In this document: piece by piece, positions 20,054 through 38,200 of the stretch | Layout of the letters: each line of letters begins with the position of its first letter | Position numbering within the stretch: position 1 is the stretch's first letter | Source of the DNA: Planctomycetota bacterium | Lineage (GTDB): Bacteria > Planctomycetota > UBA8742 > UBA2392 | Reading direction: 5' to 3' | NCBI GenBank assembly: GCA_027493625.1 | Contig: JAOSKM010000001.1 | Span: 1,703,489 to 1,767,488 of the forward strand | DNA length: 64,000 bases | The notes under the pieces: model-generated | Told to the model about the DNA's origin: nothing | Database searches by the model: none | What the model saw: the letters and a program-made list of their open reading frames with translations, nothing else | Translations under genes and position numbers: made by a program

Positions 20054-20054
<1 letters not shown>
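18954..20054 (-). CDS. Uncharacterised TPR-like lipoprotein between rpoC and rpsL
   Basis: No family recognised. The 366-residue product has a basic N-terminus, a hydrophobic segment and a lipobox (LLLAACAST, Cys near residue 33), so it is probably a lipoprotein anchored in the envelope. The rest is almost all amphipathic helix with Ala-rich repeats like tetratricopeptide repeats (for example LLADARLARVVLLLGDGDKV). It starts with a GTG whose G is the last base of the rpoC TAG (TAGTG), so translation is probably coupled to rpoC. It ends 46 bases before rpsL. A secreted protein in this transcription/translation operon is unusual. Confidence 0.8.
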
Positions 20055-24256
<4,202 letters not shown>

Positions 24257-24354
24257 TTGCCTTTTCCCTCTGTTATCGCGGGATTCCCCGCGGATTGTTC
24301 AGTTCCCCAGTTTCGGCCGCGCGCTTGCGCTTGCGGCTCCTGTCCCCGACCGCG

Positions 24355-28089
<3,735 letters not shown>

Positions 28090-28369
28090 GCGGTTCCCTC
28101 GGTTTGCGGCGCGGTTGCGCCGATTCGATGTTCCGGAGGCCTGGGGGCGCGCAACCTGTGTTGCCACGTCCTTCGGCCAAACGCAAAAGGGGCTCCCTGG
28201 TGGGGAACCAGGTGCCCTGCGCGGCATGGTGCGCCGCCTTGCACTTTGCCGCCCGCGTTCCCGAAGCCCGGTGACCGTCCCCACGGCCCTCCGGGTCTCC
28301 CGTCTGATTGCGGGCGAACCCATCGTCGATTGTCCAGCCGGTTTGAACGCCCGGCTGCGGCGCAAGATT

Positions 28370-28408
28370 CCGCGGGGCGGGATCCGTCGCCGGATCCCGC
28401 CCTCGCGG
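28370..28408 (-). promoter_or_regulatory. GC-rich hairpin between rplL and rpoB (attenuator position)
   Basis: A perfect 11-bp stem GGCGGGATCCG / CGGATCCCGCC with loop TCGC (28376-28401), extended by flanking CCGCG/CGCGG. No U-run follows on the minus strand, so it may be a partial terminator or RNase processing site. This is where Escherichia coli has its rplL-rpoB attenuator. The remaining rpoB leader (28090-28369) holds no gene that I can see. Confidence 0.6.
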
Positions 28409-28414
28409 AAAGGC

Positions 28415-28812
28415 TTACTTCAGCGAAGCCTTGGCGCCGGCGTCGTCCAGCTTCTTCTTCATGGTCTCGGCTTCCGCCTTTGCCACGCCTTCCTTGACCG
28501 GCTTGGGGCTTCCTCGACCAGCTTCTTGGCCTCGGCCAGGCCCAGGCCCGTCAGCTCGCGCACGACCTTGATGACAGGAATCTTCTGGGCCGGGTCCTTC
28601 AGGCCCTCCAGCATCACGGCGAACTCGGTCTGTTCGGCGGCAGCAGGAGCAGCGCCACCACCGGCGGCCGGGGCCGCCACGGCGACGGCGGCAGCCTGCG
28701 CCTTGACGTCGAACTTCTCTTCGAACGCCTTGACGAAGTCGCGAACTTCAAGGAGGTTCCAGGTGGAAACCTCGTCCAGGACCTTCTGTACCTTTTCGGC
28801 TACTGCACTCAT
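28415..28812 (-). CDS. rplL: 50S ribosomal protein L7/L12 (bL12), broken by a one-base frameshift
   Basis: L7/L12 forms the stalk that recruits translation GTPases. The N-terminal dimerisation part, the Ala-rich hinge and most of the C-terminal domain ([20 protein letters not shown]) are in one frame up to LVEEAP. The last ~30 residues ([20 protein letters not shown] and on) are in another. The shift is at a G run (28505-28508); adding one G restores VEEAPKPVKEG. Repaired length is about 132. An error in the sequence is more likely than a true mutation. Confidence 0.93.
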
Positions 28813-28889
28813 GGTTCTACCTCTACGTCAGAGGGAGCTTTGGCTCCCGTGGTTGTCTTCAAAAAGGGGCTCACACCCCACACCCGGGC

Positions 28890-29438
28890 CTAGGCCCCCT
28901 GTTTTTCCAGTTTTTCAGCCAGCGCGTTGAAGGCGTACAGCACCTGCGCATAGCCGGCCTGCATGGTGCCGGCCAGTTTCTGCGGCAGGGCCAGGAAGCC
29001 GCCGCCCATCTGGGACAGCAGTTCCTTCTTGCCCGGCAGCGTGGAGATCTGCTTCACGCCGTCCGGGCTCAGCACGTCGCGGCCCATCTGGCCGCCCTTC
29101 AGCTTGATGGTCTTGTCGTTCGACTTCAGCCAGTTGGTGGCGAACTTCGCGGCGTCGATCGCCCCTTCGCCACCGAACAGCAGAGCCGTCGAACCCGAGA
29201 ACACGGCGCCCGAATGCTCCGACTCGATCAGCGGCTTCAGGCCACCGTCCTTGAGAGCCTGAACCGCGATGCGGTTCTTCACGACCTCCATGGTCAGGCT
29301 GGCCTTGCGCAGTTCCGTGCGGAACTCCGCCATCTTCTCGCTGTTCAGCCCGCTGTAGTCGATCGCCACGACGTTGTCCACGTCGCTGAGGTCGCGCCGG
29401 TACTGCTCAACCAGCAGTTCATTCAATACGTTCGGCAT
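28890..29438 (-). CDS. rplJ: 50S ribosomal protein L10 (uL10)
   Basis: L10 is the base of the stalk and binds L7/L12 dimers through its C-terminal helix. The 182-residue protein has VVAIDYSGLNSEKMAEFRTE and the stalk-binding helix near the C-terminus (AQVLYAFNALAEKLEKQG). It lies 77 bases before rplL and 9 after rplA. Confidence 0.96.
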   Translation of the reverse strand: MPNVLNELLVEQYRRDLSDVDNVVAIDYSGLNSEKMAEFRTELRKASLTMEVVKNRIAVQALKDGGLKPLIESEHSGAVFSGSTALLFGGEGAIDAAKFATNWLKSNDKTIKLKGGQMGRDVLSPDGVKQISTLPGKKELLSQMGGGFLALPQKLAGTMQAGYAQVLYAFNALAEKLEKQGA

Positions 29439-29447
29439 GATCCTCTC

Positions 29448-30140
29448 CTACTGCTCCACGGCCACAAGGACGCCCGGCGTCATGGTGCCCGACAGGCTGA
29501 CCTTCTGAATGTAGTTGCCCTTGACCGCCTGCGGACGCAGCGACTTCAGGTGCGAAATCACGTGCTCGAAGTTCTCGACCAGCTTCTTGTTGTCGAAGCT
29601 GCGCTTGCCCAGAGGCAGGTGGATGTTGCCACCCGCATCCGTCCGGAACTCAAGCTTGCCCGCCGCGAACTCACGAACCGCCGCCACGATGTCTTCGGTC
29701 ACCGTACCGGCCTTGGGTGTCGGCATCAGGCCCTTGGGGCCCAGCACCTTGCCCAGCTTGCCGACGTGGCGCATCTGGCTGGGATGGGCGATGGCCTTGT
29801 CGAACTCCAGCCAGCCCTCCTCAACCCGTTTCGCCAGCTCGGCGCCGCCTGCCTCGACCGCCCCGGCCGCCTTGGCCTGCTCCGCCAGCTCGCCTTCGCA
29901 GAAGGCGATCACGCGGGCCTGCTTGCCGGTACCGTTGGGCAGCGCAATCGCTCCGCGCAGATTCTGGTCCGCCTGGCGCGGGTCGATGTTCAACTTGACG
30001 GCCAGGTTGACCGTCTCGTCGAACTTCGCCTTCGGAAAGCTGGCAAGCAGCGCGACGGCCTCGTCGGCCGCGTAGCGCTTGCCTTCGCCGACCTTCTTGG
30101 CGGCTTCGCGGTACTTCTTGCTCCTGAATTTCTTTGCCAT
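29448..30140 (-). CDS. rplA: 50S ribosomal protein L1 (uL1)
   Basis: L1 forms the mobile L1 stalk at the E site and in many bacteria represses the rplK-rplA mRNA. The 230-residue protein has RFVKRVEEG-like text replaced here by AKRVEEGWLEFDKAIAHPSQ, then LGPKGLMPTPKAGTVTED, the L1 signature. It lies between rplK and rplJ. Confidence 0.97.
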   Translation of the reverse strand: MAKKFRSKKYREAAKKVGEGKRYAADEAVALLASFPKAKFDETVNLAVKLNIDPRQADQNLRGAIALPNGTGKQARVIAFCEGELAEQAKAAGAVEAGGAELAKRVEEGWLEFDKAIAHPSQMRHVGKLGKVLGPKGLMPTPKAGTVTEDIVAAVREFAAGKLEFRTDAGGNIHLPLGKRSFDNKKLVENFEHVISHLKSLRPQAVKGNYIQKVSLSGTMTPGVLVAVEQ

Positions 30141-30257
30141 TCTCCCTCCTGGCAGTGTGGAACTTCGCCTGGCTGTCTCCTGCCCTGCAGCGCCCGACCG
30201 ACAGCCCGCCGCGCGCTCCCTGCGATCCCGGCCTTCACGCGGGCCGGGCCAACATTC

Positions 30258-30683
30258 CTAGTCAGCCAGCTGGATGCCCATGCTGCGGGCGGTGCCGGCG
30301 ATCAAGCGCTTGGCGGCCTCGAGGCTGCCGGCGTTGAGGTCGCTCATCTTGTCCTTGGCGATCTTCTCGAGCTGCGCCTGGGTGATCTTGCCCGCGGATT
30401 CGCGCCCCGGCGTCTTGCTGCCGGACTGCAGCTTCAGTTCGGTCTTGATCAGCACGCTGGCCGGCGGGTTCTTCAGGACGAAGTCAAAGCTGCGGTCCTT
30501 GAAGATGCTGATCTCGACGGGCACCACCACGCCCATCTTGTCGCGGGTGCGGTCGTTGAAGCGCTTCACGAAGTCGGCGATGTTCACGCCGTGCTGGCCC
30601 AGGGCCGGGCCCACTGGCGGGGCCGGGGTCGCCTGGCCGCCCTTGCACTGCAGCTTCACCTTCGCCATCAGTTCTTTTGCCAT
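30258..30683 (-). CDS. rplK: 50S ribosomal protein L11 (uL11)
   Basis: L11 lies in the GTPase-associated centre. The 141-residue protein has APPVGPALGQHGVNIADFVK and ends AGTARSMGIQLAD-like (AGTARSMGIQ), with the C-terminal rRNA-binding helix. ATG 30683 has GGAG 8 bases upstream. The preceding spacer to nusG carries repeat arrays and a strong inverted repeat. Confidence 0.97.
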   Translation of the reverse strand: MAKELMAKVKLQCKGGQATPAPPVGPALGQHGVNIADFVKRFNDRTRDKMGVVVPVEISIFKDRSFDFVLKNPPASVLIKTELKLQSGSKTPGRESAGKITQAQLEKIAKDKMSDLNAGSLEAAKRLIAGTARSMGIQLAD

Positions 30684-30705
30684 GTTTCGCTCCGCTCAGA
30701 GGCTG

Positions 30706-30783
30706 GAGGTCAGAGTTCAGGGGCCAGGGAAAACCGCAACCGTCCTTCCATTTTCCCTGGCCCCTGACCTCCGACCTCTGGCC
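30706..30783. repeat. Heptamer-periodic inverted array between nusG and rplK
   Basis: Left arm 30706-30733 divides into sevens (GAGGTCA GAGTTCA GGGGCCA GGGAAAA). Right arm 30751-30783 is its facing copy (TTTTCCC TGGCCCC TGACCTC CGACCTC). The inner 14 bases pair perfectly, giving a long hairpin in the rplK 5-prime region. Confidence 0.8.
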
Positions 30784-30825
30784 TTTCTTCTGTTACACCT
30801 GCTCGGCCTGCCAAGGCCTTGTTAG

Positions 30826-30880
30826 AGGGTCAGGCACCTTTTTGTTCCGCTGCGCTCCACAAAAAAAGGAGCCAGACCCT
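30826..30880. repeat. AGGGTCAGGCACC-type inverted repeat over the nusG stop
   Basis: Left arm 30826-30845 (AGGGTCAGGCACCTTTTTGT) and right arm 30859-30880 are near-perfect reverse complements and the right arm overlaps the nusG stop codon. On the minus strand it makes a long hairpin with internal U and A tracts and may end nusG transcription. GGGTCAGGCACC elements of this look are dispersed in many bacterial genomes; I recall them near RAYT-type transposases, but none is visible here. Confidence 0.75.
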
Positions 30881-31454
30881 ACACCTTCTCGACCTGCCAG
30901 TACTCGAGTTCGACCGGCGTGGCGCGGCCGAAGATGGTCACGATCACCTGGATGCGTCCCTTTTCGGGGTCCACTTCCTCGACGTTGCCTTCGAAGCCGT
31001 CGAAGGGCCCGTCCTTGATCTTGACCGCGTCGCCCTTGGCGAACTCGAACTTCACCACCTTCTCTTCGCCCTCTTCCTTGGGCTCGGAGATGCGCAGGAT
31101 CTTGCTGACGTCCTCGGTGCTCATGGGAACCGGCTGGTTGCGGTCGCCTACGAAGTCGCCGACGCCCGGGGTCTCGCGGATCAGGTGGTAGGCGTCGCCG
31201 TTGATCTTCCAGCGATGCTCCGCCCCTTCCGCGTTGTCCTCCTCGGTCTCGACCTCGAGGTAGAGGTAGCCCGGGTACACCTTGCGCTTGCGTTCGCGCT
31301 TCTTGCCGCCCTTGATCTCCTGCACCGTCTCGGTGGGGATCACCATGCGGTCAAAAAGATCCTCGAGCCCGCGTGCCTTCACGCGCTTCTCGAGGTTCTC
31401 CTTGATTTTTTCCTCACGCGAGCTCTGCACGCGGAGTACGTACCACATCTTCAT
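30879..31454 (-). CDS. nusG: Transcription termination/antitermination factor NusG
   Basis: NusG binds RNA polymerase beta-prime and links it to Rho or the ribosome. The 191-residue protein has the NGN domain (MWYVLRVQSSREEKIKENLE, then KVYPGYLYLEVE) and a C-terminal KOW motif (FAKGDAVKIKDGPFDGFEG). The open frame runs far upstream through secE, but ATG 31454 with AAGGA before it gives the family start. It lies 35 bases after secE. Confidence 0.97.
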   Translation of the reverse strand: MKMWYVLRVQSSREEKIKENLEKRVKARGLEDLFDRMVIPTETVQEIKGGKKRERKRKVYPGYLYLEVETEEDNAEGAEHRWKINGDAYHLIRETPGVGDFVGDRNQPVPMSTEDVSKILRISEPKEEGEEKVVKFEFAKGDAVKIKDGPFDGFEGNVEEVDPEKGRIQVIVTIFGRATPVELEYWQVEKV

Positions 31455-31489
31455 GGGACCGGCGTCCTTCTGTTTCTCGTCCGTGATGG

Positions 31490-32014
31490 CTAGCTCCCGC
31501 TGTCGTCGAGTCTCAATACCATCGATACCAGACGTCCCCAGCCCGCCTGGTTCCACGGCCTGCCCTGCAGCATTTCCGTGCCCATCGAGAAGGTGAGGTC
31601 GTACACGAACATCAGCAGCGCAAACCAGAACACGAAGTACAGCACCACCACGGTGGCGCGGTTCGTCTCCTTGCGCGGCGCCCAGCGCACGCGCTTCAGT
31701 TCCGCCTCGGTCTCGATCAGCAGGTCGGCGAAACGCGGGCGGTTCAGGAAGCCGCGCAGCAGGAACAGCCCCGCCAGAAACACGCCGACGGCAATGAACA
31801 CGCTGGGCGTGACCCATTCCGTGAGCGACCCGCCTCCGGCCACCAGCTGCTTGCCGAACACCGGCTCTTCGAAACCGAGCAGGCGGTCGAGCCTGGTGTT
31901 GCCGTACTCAAGCAGGGCGTAGCTGAGCCACGCGAGCAGCGCCAGCAGCAGGAACGTCATGAACGTCCGCACCCTGCGTCCCGCACCCCGTCTGTAGCTT
32001 TCGAACATCGCCAT
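31490..32014 (-). CDS. secE: Protein translocase subunit SecE, long form
   Basis: SecE clamps SecY in the inner membrane. The conserved core is at residues ~98-140 (IETEAELKRVRWAPRKETNR followed by a membrane helix). Two extra membrane segments precede it (FLLLALLAWLSYALLEY and PSVFIAVGVFLAGLFLLRGF), making 174 residues against ~60 in minimal SecE and 127 in Escherichia coli. It lies between tRNA-Trp and nusG, the classical secE-nusG pairing. Confidence 0.93.
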   Translation of the reverse strand: MAMFESYRRGAGRRVRTFMTFLLLALLAWLSYALLEYGNTRLDRLLGFEEPVFGKQLVAGGGSLTEWVTPSVFIAVGVFLAGLFLLRGFLNRPRFADLLIETEAELKRVRWAPRKETNRATVVVLYFVFWFALLMFVYDLTFSMGTEMLQGRPWNQAGWGRLVSMVLRLDDSGS

Positions 32015-32039
32015 GGTCAGGCCCTGCCTTCATCAGTTC

Positions 32040-32115
32040 TGGCACGGCGGGAGGGAATCGAACCCCCAACCTGCGGTTTTGGAAACCGCTGCTCTGCCAG
32101 TTGAGCTACCGCCGT
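32040..32115 (-). tRNA. tRNA-Trp (CCA)
   Basis: Cloverleaf from ACGGCGG (5-prime, 32115) to CCGCCGT, G discriminator and encoded CCA (32042-32040). Anticodon loop TTCCAAA between GCGGT and ACCGC gives anticodon CCA. T loop TTCGATT. It lies between rpmG and secE, a conserved position. Confidence 0.97.
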
Positions 32116-32127
32116 ATCCCAGGTGTC

Positions 32128-32188
32128 GGGGCTCAGGTTTCAGGGGCCAGGGTTTACCTGCCTCCTGCTTCCTGCCGCCTTCTTCCTG
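32128..32188. repeat. Heptamer-periodic array between tRNA-Trp and rpmG
   Basis: Divides into sevens such as GTTTCAG GGGCCAG and then CTGCCTC CTGCTTC CTGCCGC CTTCTTC. It runs from just beyond tRNA-Trp to the last bases before the rpmG stop codon. Confidence 0.7.
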
Positions 32189-32190
32189 AA

Positions 32191-32358
32191 CTACTTCTTC
32201 TTTTCCTTGTGCAGCGTGTGCTTGCGCAGCTTGGAGTTGTACTTCTTCAGCTCCAGCTTCTTGATGCCCTGTCCCTTCACGCGCTTCTGGGTGCGGTAGT
32301 GCCGCACGCCCGTCTCGGTGCATTCCAGGAACACGTACTCGCGATTGTCGCCGGCCAT
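32191..32358 (-). CDS. rpmG: 50S ribosomal protein L33 (bL33)
   Basis: L33 lies at the E site. The 55-residue protein starts MAGDNREYVFLECTETGVRH and ends LRKHTLHKEKKK, with YRTQKRVKGQGIKKLELKKY between. It keeps one Cys of the usual zinc set, so it appears to be the zinc-free form. An in-frame ATG 16 codons upstream is not conserved. It lies between tuf and tRNA-Trp. Confidence 0.95.
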   Translation of the reverse strand: MAGDNREYVFLECTETGVRHYRTQKRVKGQGIKKLELKKYNSKLRKHTLHKEKKK

Positions 32359-32411
32359 AACGCTGCATCCTGTCCGAGCGAAGAATCCCTGATTCGCCGC
32401 CCTCAATCACT

Positions 32412-32499
32412 CGATTTTGGATTTTGGATTTGCGATTTTGGATTCGTGGCTCCTGGACCATGGGTCGGTCCAAAATCCAAAATCTAAAATCCAAAATCG
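32412..32499. repeat. TTTTGGA heptamer inverted array between tuf and rpmG
   Basis: Left arm 32412-32445 reads GATTTTG GATTTTG GATTTGC GATTTTG. Right arm 32470-32499 is the facing copy (CAAAATC repeats). A short TGGACC/GGTCCA inverted repeat lies between the arms. Confidence 0.85.
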
Positions 32500-32510
32500 T
32501 TGCAAGGATT

Positions 32511-32538
32511 GGGGAGGATCACTCACGCGATCCTCCCC
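32511..32538 (-). terminator. Hairpin after tuf
   Basis: A perfect 10-bp stem GGGGAGGATC / GATCCTCCCC with an 8-base loop, 10 bases beyond the tuf stop. There is no U-run, so it may act with Rho or as an mRNA 3-prime end protector rather than as a full intrinsic terminator. Confidence 0.5.
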
Positions 32539-32548
32539 GATCCTGAAT

Positions 32549-33748
<1,200 letters not shown>

Positions 33749-33951
33749 AGCGATTTACCTTTACCCTAATTGCCCTGGATGCCAGGGCGGTCCTGAAAAC
33801 TCCCACGTTCCCACCACGGGACGTGCAAGAAGTTTTTCTTCCGCTGCTCTTCTGCCTCTACTTTTGGCGCCCGCAAGGGGCAGCCAACCGGCCGCGGTTT
33901 CCCGCGCAATTTTTCCTTCGGGCGCTTCGCCGCGGCGAAGAACCCGAAGGG

Positions 33952-34026
<75 letters not shown>

Positions 34027-34084
34027 GTTTCCCCTTCCGGCGCCCTGCTTTCGGCGCCCTGCCGGGTTTCCCCGGTACTGCTGC

Positions 34085-34160
34085 TGGAGCGGGCGATGGG
34101 ACTCGAACCCACAACCGTCTGCTTGGAAGGCAGATGCTCTAGCCATTGAGCTACGCCCGC
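34085..34160 (-). tRNA. tRNA-Gly (TCC)
   Basis: Acceptor GCGGGCG/CGCCCGC, T discriminator, encoded CCA. Anticodon loop CTTCCAA between TCTGC and GCAGA gives TCC. T loop TTCGAGT. Confidence 0.97.
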
Positions 34161-34200
34161 ATGTTGTCAATCAGCCTGTCCGCCTGAGCTTTTCTGTCGG

Positions 34201-34337
34201 CGGACAGACCTGCGTCCGTTTTCACGGACGCGAAGTCTGGCCTGCCAGACGTAGCGGCCCGTCGTTTCTGACGGCACCACCTTCGCCAAGGCTTCGTCGG
34301 ACAGACATGCGCCCGTTTTCACGGACGCGAAGTCTGG
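34201..34337. repeat. Two copies of a 40-base hairpin repeat beside tRNA-Tyr
   Basis: Copies at 34201-34240 and 34298-34337 differ at two positions. Each contains GCGTCCG-TTTTCA-CGGACGC (the second copy with GCGCCCG) and ends CGAAGTCTGG. The second copy ends in the encoded CCA of tRNA-Tyr, so the 3-prime flank of that tRNA seems to have been duplicated. The remaining 34161-34200 and 34241-34297 hold no gene. Confidence 0.8.
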
Positions 34338-34420
34338 TGGGCGGAGCTGGATTCGAACCAGCGAAGGCATTTGCCACCTGATTTACAGTCAGGCCCCTTT
34401 GACCGCTTGGGTATCCGCCC
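34335..34420 (-). tRNA. tRNA-Tyr (GTA)
   Basis: Acceptor GGGCGGA/TCCGCCC, A discriminator, encoded CCA. Anticodon loop CTGTAAA between CCTGA and TCAGG gives GTA. The long variable arm (class II) is as expected for bacterial tRNA-Tyr. Confidence 0.97.
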
Positions 34421-34500
34421 GGAATTCCAAGCGTCGGCCCATGCCCACGCCTGCCGGTTTTCTGTTTTCAAAACGCAGGGACGTTTCACGTGCCTTCGGC

Positions 34501-34575
34501 TGGAGCCGGCGGCGAGATTCGAACTCGCAACCGCTGGTTTACAAAACCAGTGCTCTGCCATTGAGCTACGCCGGC
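34501..34575 (-). tRNA. tRNA-Thr (TGT)
   Basis: Acceptor GCCGGCG/CGCCGGC, T discriminator, encoded CCA. Anticodon loop TTTGTAA between CTGGT and ACCAG gives TGT. It is the first gene of the tRNA-tuf transcription unit. Confidence 0.97.
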
Positions 34576-34600
34576 GCCCCGCGCCAAAATTGGAGCGAAG

Positions 34601-34628
34601 AAGATAGCAACAGCTTTTTCCTCCGCAA
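34601..34628 (-). promoter_or_regulatory. Probable promoter of the tRNA-Thr/Tyr/Gly/Thr-tuf operon
   Basis: Minus strand TTGCGG (34623-34628), 16 bases, TATCTT (34601-34606) with TGC directly before it, 25 bases upstream of the mature tRNA-Thr 5-prime end. The -35 match is weak; the -10 and its TGC extension resemble the rpsG and tig promoters in this window. Confidence 0.45.
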
Positions 34629-34716
34629 TGGGTGAACCGCCGGAATTCCAATCACCGGTTCCGGTTGTTCTTACGCCCCCTGCAGGTACCATTTCCTCCC
34701 CGCCGGAGGCCCTGCC

Positions 34717-35236
34717 GTGTGGATCACCATCATCCAGTTCACCAGGTGGCTGTACAGAACGCTCAACGCCGACGTGCGCCCCTGGCAGGTCGGTCTCGGC
34801 TTCACGCTCGGCGCGCTTGCCGGCCTGCTGCCCCCGGCTTGGCGATGCTGTGTGTATTCGTCGCGCTGATCCTGGTCAATGTCCATTTCGGCAGCGCCAT
34901 GTTCTCGTTCGGCCTGTTCCGCCTGCTGGCCTGGGCACTGCAGCTGCCCCTGATCCGTCCACTCGGCGCCTGGGCCCTTGAGCTGGCCCCGCGCGGGCCG
35001 TTGATCGCGGCCGCACAGTCGCCGGTCCTGAGCTGGCTGCGGCTGGACTACCACGACGTGGCGGGCGCGATCGCACTGTGGCTGGTGCTGTGTCTGCCGC
35101 TGTTCATCGGCTCGACATTCCTGTGGGCCCGGTTCAGCCGGCCCTCGAGAAGCGCTGGAAGAGCTCGAAGCTGTTGAAGTGGCTTTCCAAGGTCTGGCTG
35201 TTCAAGGGGCTCAAGTATGTCTTCATCGGAAGCTGA
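34717..35236 (+). CDS. Small membrane protein of a two-gene envelope pair (TIGR03546-like), two frameshifts
   Basis: Function unknown. Starting at GTG 34717 the protein reads WITIIQFTRWLYRTLNADVR and then a hydrophobic stretch. The frame must shift at the C run 34831-34835 (one C missing) to continue LAMLCVFVALILVNVHFGSA, and again near 35128-35135 to reach the basic C-terminus (ALEKRWKSSKLLKWLSKVW). Repaired length is about 173 residues with three or four membrane segments. Size and the pairing with a large AsmA-like protein match what I recall of the TIGR03546/TIGR03545 pair. It overlaps the next gene by 20 bases. Confidence 0.65.
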
Positions 35237-38200
35237 ACAGCTGGCAGCGGTCGTCGCCGCCGAGGTCGTGCCCGATGCGCCCAAACGCGCGGGCCCCCTG
35301 CGCCTGAAGGCGGCCGTGACACTGCCGCTGCTGTTCGGCGCGGCGGCGCTGGCCTACTGGTTCATGATCGATGACATCCTGGCCGAGCAACTGGTGGCGC
35401 AGGCGAAAACCTACGCCGGCGAACACGGCGAAGCCGAAGTGGCTAACGTGCGCTTCAGCATCTTCGGCCCGCAGCTGCGCATCGAGAACCTGCGAGCCTG
35501 GCAGGCGCTGCCCGACGGCACCGAGCACGAGGTGGCGTACCTGGGCGAGGCAAAGCTCGACCTAGAGTTCTGGGCGCTGCTTGAGCGGGCGCCTGGTGGT
35601 GAATGACATTTCCGCTACCACCATCCGACTGCAGGAACCCTGGAAGGCCCCCACCGAGCAGCCGCCCAGCGACGTCCCCACCGACACCAACCAGCCGCAG
35701 CTGAATGATTACCTCGAGAAAGCCAAAGAGATCCTGCAGAGCGAAGACGTGAAAGACCTGCGCGACTGGCTCGAGAAACTGCGCGAGTACACCGAGGAGA
35801 AGCAGGAACCGGTCCCCGAGGAACCACCTGCCGAAGCCAAGGAGTCGCCCTTCGAGCCCGGCCCCGCCGGCCGCGCCTGGTTCGTGGACGAGGCCCTCGC
35901 CCGCGAAGAGGCCAAGCCGACCGTGGTGGTGAAACACGCCTCGCTGAATGAGCTGGCCGTCACCTGGGGCACTGAAGACGGCAGCAAGTTCGCCCACAAG
36001 GTCACCGACCTGGAGCTGGCCGCCGAGTCAGTCACCAGCGACCCGGTCGCCTACCGCCTGCCCATGAAGTTCAAGGCGGCCGGCAACCTCAACGGCCAGG
36101 CCGAGCGCCGGGTGGAGCTGGGACTCACCCTGCGCTTCGACCCCGACGAGCTTATCAAGCTGGAGCAGGTGGACGGCGCGGCCGGCATCAAGAGCCTCGA
36201 CATCTCCAGCCTGGTGGACACCAAGGTTTTCGGCGGCACCCTTACCGACGCGCGGCTTTCCGTGGCGCACTTCGCCTCGGGCCACGGCGAGTTTTCCGGC
36301 CGCACGCGCCTGCAGCTTGCGGGTGCGATCCAGCCGCCGGGTTTTGCCAACCCGGCCAAGGCCAGCTTCGCGATCTGGTTCGGCGGCTTTGCCAAAGACA
36401 CGTCGGCCGCCGCGTTTTTGCCCAGCGGCATCAGCGTGCAGGTTGAGGACTTCCCGTTGCAGCCGATGCTGAATCTCGCCGGCGGCTCGCCGCTGCCGCT
36501 GGCCAATGACAACGCCACCATCAGCTTCGGAACCTGCGATGCAAGCGGCAACTACGCCACGCCGGAAAGCGCGCTGAGCTGGCACGACGGCATCAAGGTG
36601 CACCTGCGCTTGCAGGTGAAGGGGCTGGCGTTCGCCGACCCTGAAGGCGACCTGGCCGGTCTGCCCGGTACCTTCATGGTGCGCGGCCTGAACCGGGTGA
36701 TCGACGGCATGGGCGGCCTGGATGTGATCGTCGGCTTTGAGGGCAGCAAGGACAAGATCGCGCTGGACCTCGAGCGGCCCGGCCTGCGCGCGTTCGTGGA
36801 CGCGGTGATCAACGCCCTGAGCCTGACCGCGCCGGAAATCAGCTCAATGGTCGAGTTGCCCTTCAACGTCAGCAGCAACGCGACCTTCGGCCTCGCAAGT
36901 GTCAACGCAGACGGCAGCCAGCGCGATCCGAAGCTGAGCCTCGAGGGCGAAGCGCGCCACGACCTGAACGACCTGCGCGTGAAGCTGAACCTGCGCGACG
37001 TGAACATCGCCCCCAAGCCAGGCCAGGACTCGATCATCGGCCTGCCGGCGGGCGACTTCTGCCGCGCCTTCAACGCCTTCATGGGCACGCTGGGGCCCGA
37101 GGGCCTGAGCCTGCGCACGCGCCTGATGAACGCAGAGGGCGCCTTCAGCCCCGCGCTCGAAAGCCCCGGCATGCGCGGCATGGTGGACGCGCTGGCCGGC
37201 GTGCTGAGCTACAGCGGCCAGCAGATGAACGCGCAGTTCAAGCTGCCGTTCACGATTTCCAGCAACGCGCAGATCAAGTGCGAAAGTGTCGATGCCGACG
37301 GCAGTGTGCGCACGCTCAACAGCTCCGGCGCCGACAGTGACGACCTGGGCAACCTGCGCATCCGCCTGCGCGCGGCCGGCTTCAAGGTTTCGCCCAAGCC
37401 TGGTGAGCCGAACATCCTGGGCCTGCCGGCCGCGGACTTCTGTGAGGCCTTCAACAATTTCGTGGCGGCGCAGGGCCCGGGCGGCCTGGCCTTTGATTGG
37501 GGCATACTCGATGCCGGCGGCGCCTTCGCGCCGAAGTTGCTGGCGCCTGGCACACGCGGGCTGATTGACGCCATGGCAGGAACGCTTCAGTACACGGGCG
37601 CGCAGCTGAATTCGCGCTTCAACCTGCCGCTGACGATCTCGCCTGACACCGTGATCAAGTGCGAAAGCGTGGACACCCAGGGCAAGGCCCGCACTTTCGA
37701 AAGCCCGGGCGCCGACAGCGGCGACCTCGGCAACCTGCGGCTGCGCCTGCGCGCGGCTAATTTCACCGTCTCGCCCAAGCCGGGCCAGACCACCATCATG
37801 GGCATTCCGGCCAAGGAGTTCTGCACGGCCTTCAACACCTTCGTGCAGGCCCAGGGGCCGACCGGCGTGGCGCTTGACTGGGCGCTGCTTGATGCCGCCA
37901 GCAACTTCTCGCCGGCGCTGAAGCAGCCCGGCACGCGCGGCCTGCTTGACGGTGTCGTGGGCACTCTGCGCTATAGCGGCGCGCAGCTGAACCAGAACTT
38001 CAACCTGCCCTTCAAGCTGGATGACACGGCGACCATCACACCCAGCAGCATCGAGCCCGACGGCAAGGTGCGCAAAATCGACGGCCCCGACAGCGCCAGC
38101 AACGACCTGAAGGGGATGACGCTGGCCGTGGTGCTGAAGAACGGCTACGCGGCCAAGAAAGACGGCGTCAACACAGTGCTGGGCATCCCGGCCGACTACT

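Noticed and set aside
28090..28365. rpoB N-terminal extension of about 90 residues
   Set aside because: Low-complexity Arg/Pro text not seen in rpoB; ATG 28089 has a good ribosome-binding site.
30879..31817. NusG with a 120-residue N-terminal extension
   Set aside because: The extension overlaps secE in another frame and has no similarity; ATG 31454 fits the family.
34632..35177. Separate Arg-rich protein upstream of the membrane helices
   Set aside because: Its N-terminal part is an off-frame reading; the GTG start at 34717 with frame repair gives sensible membrane protein text.
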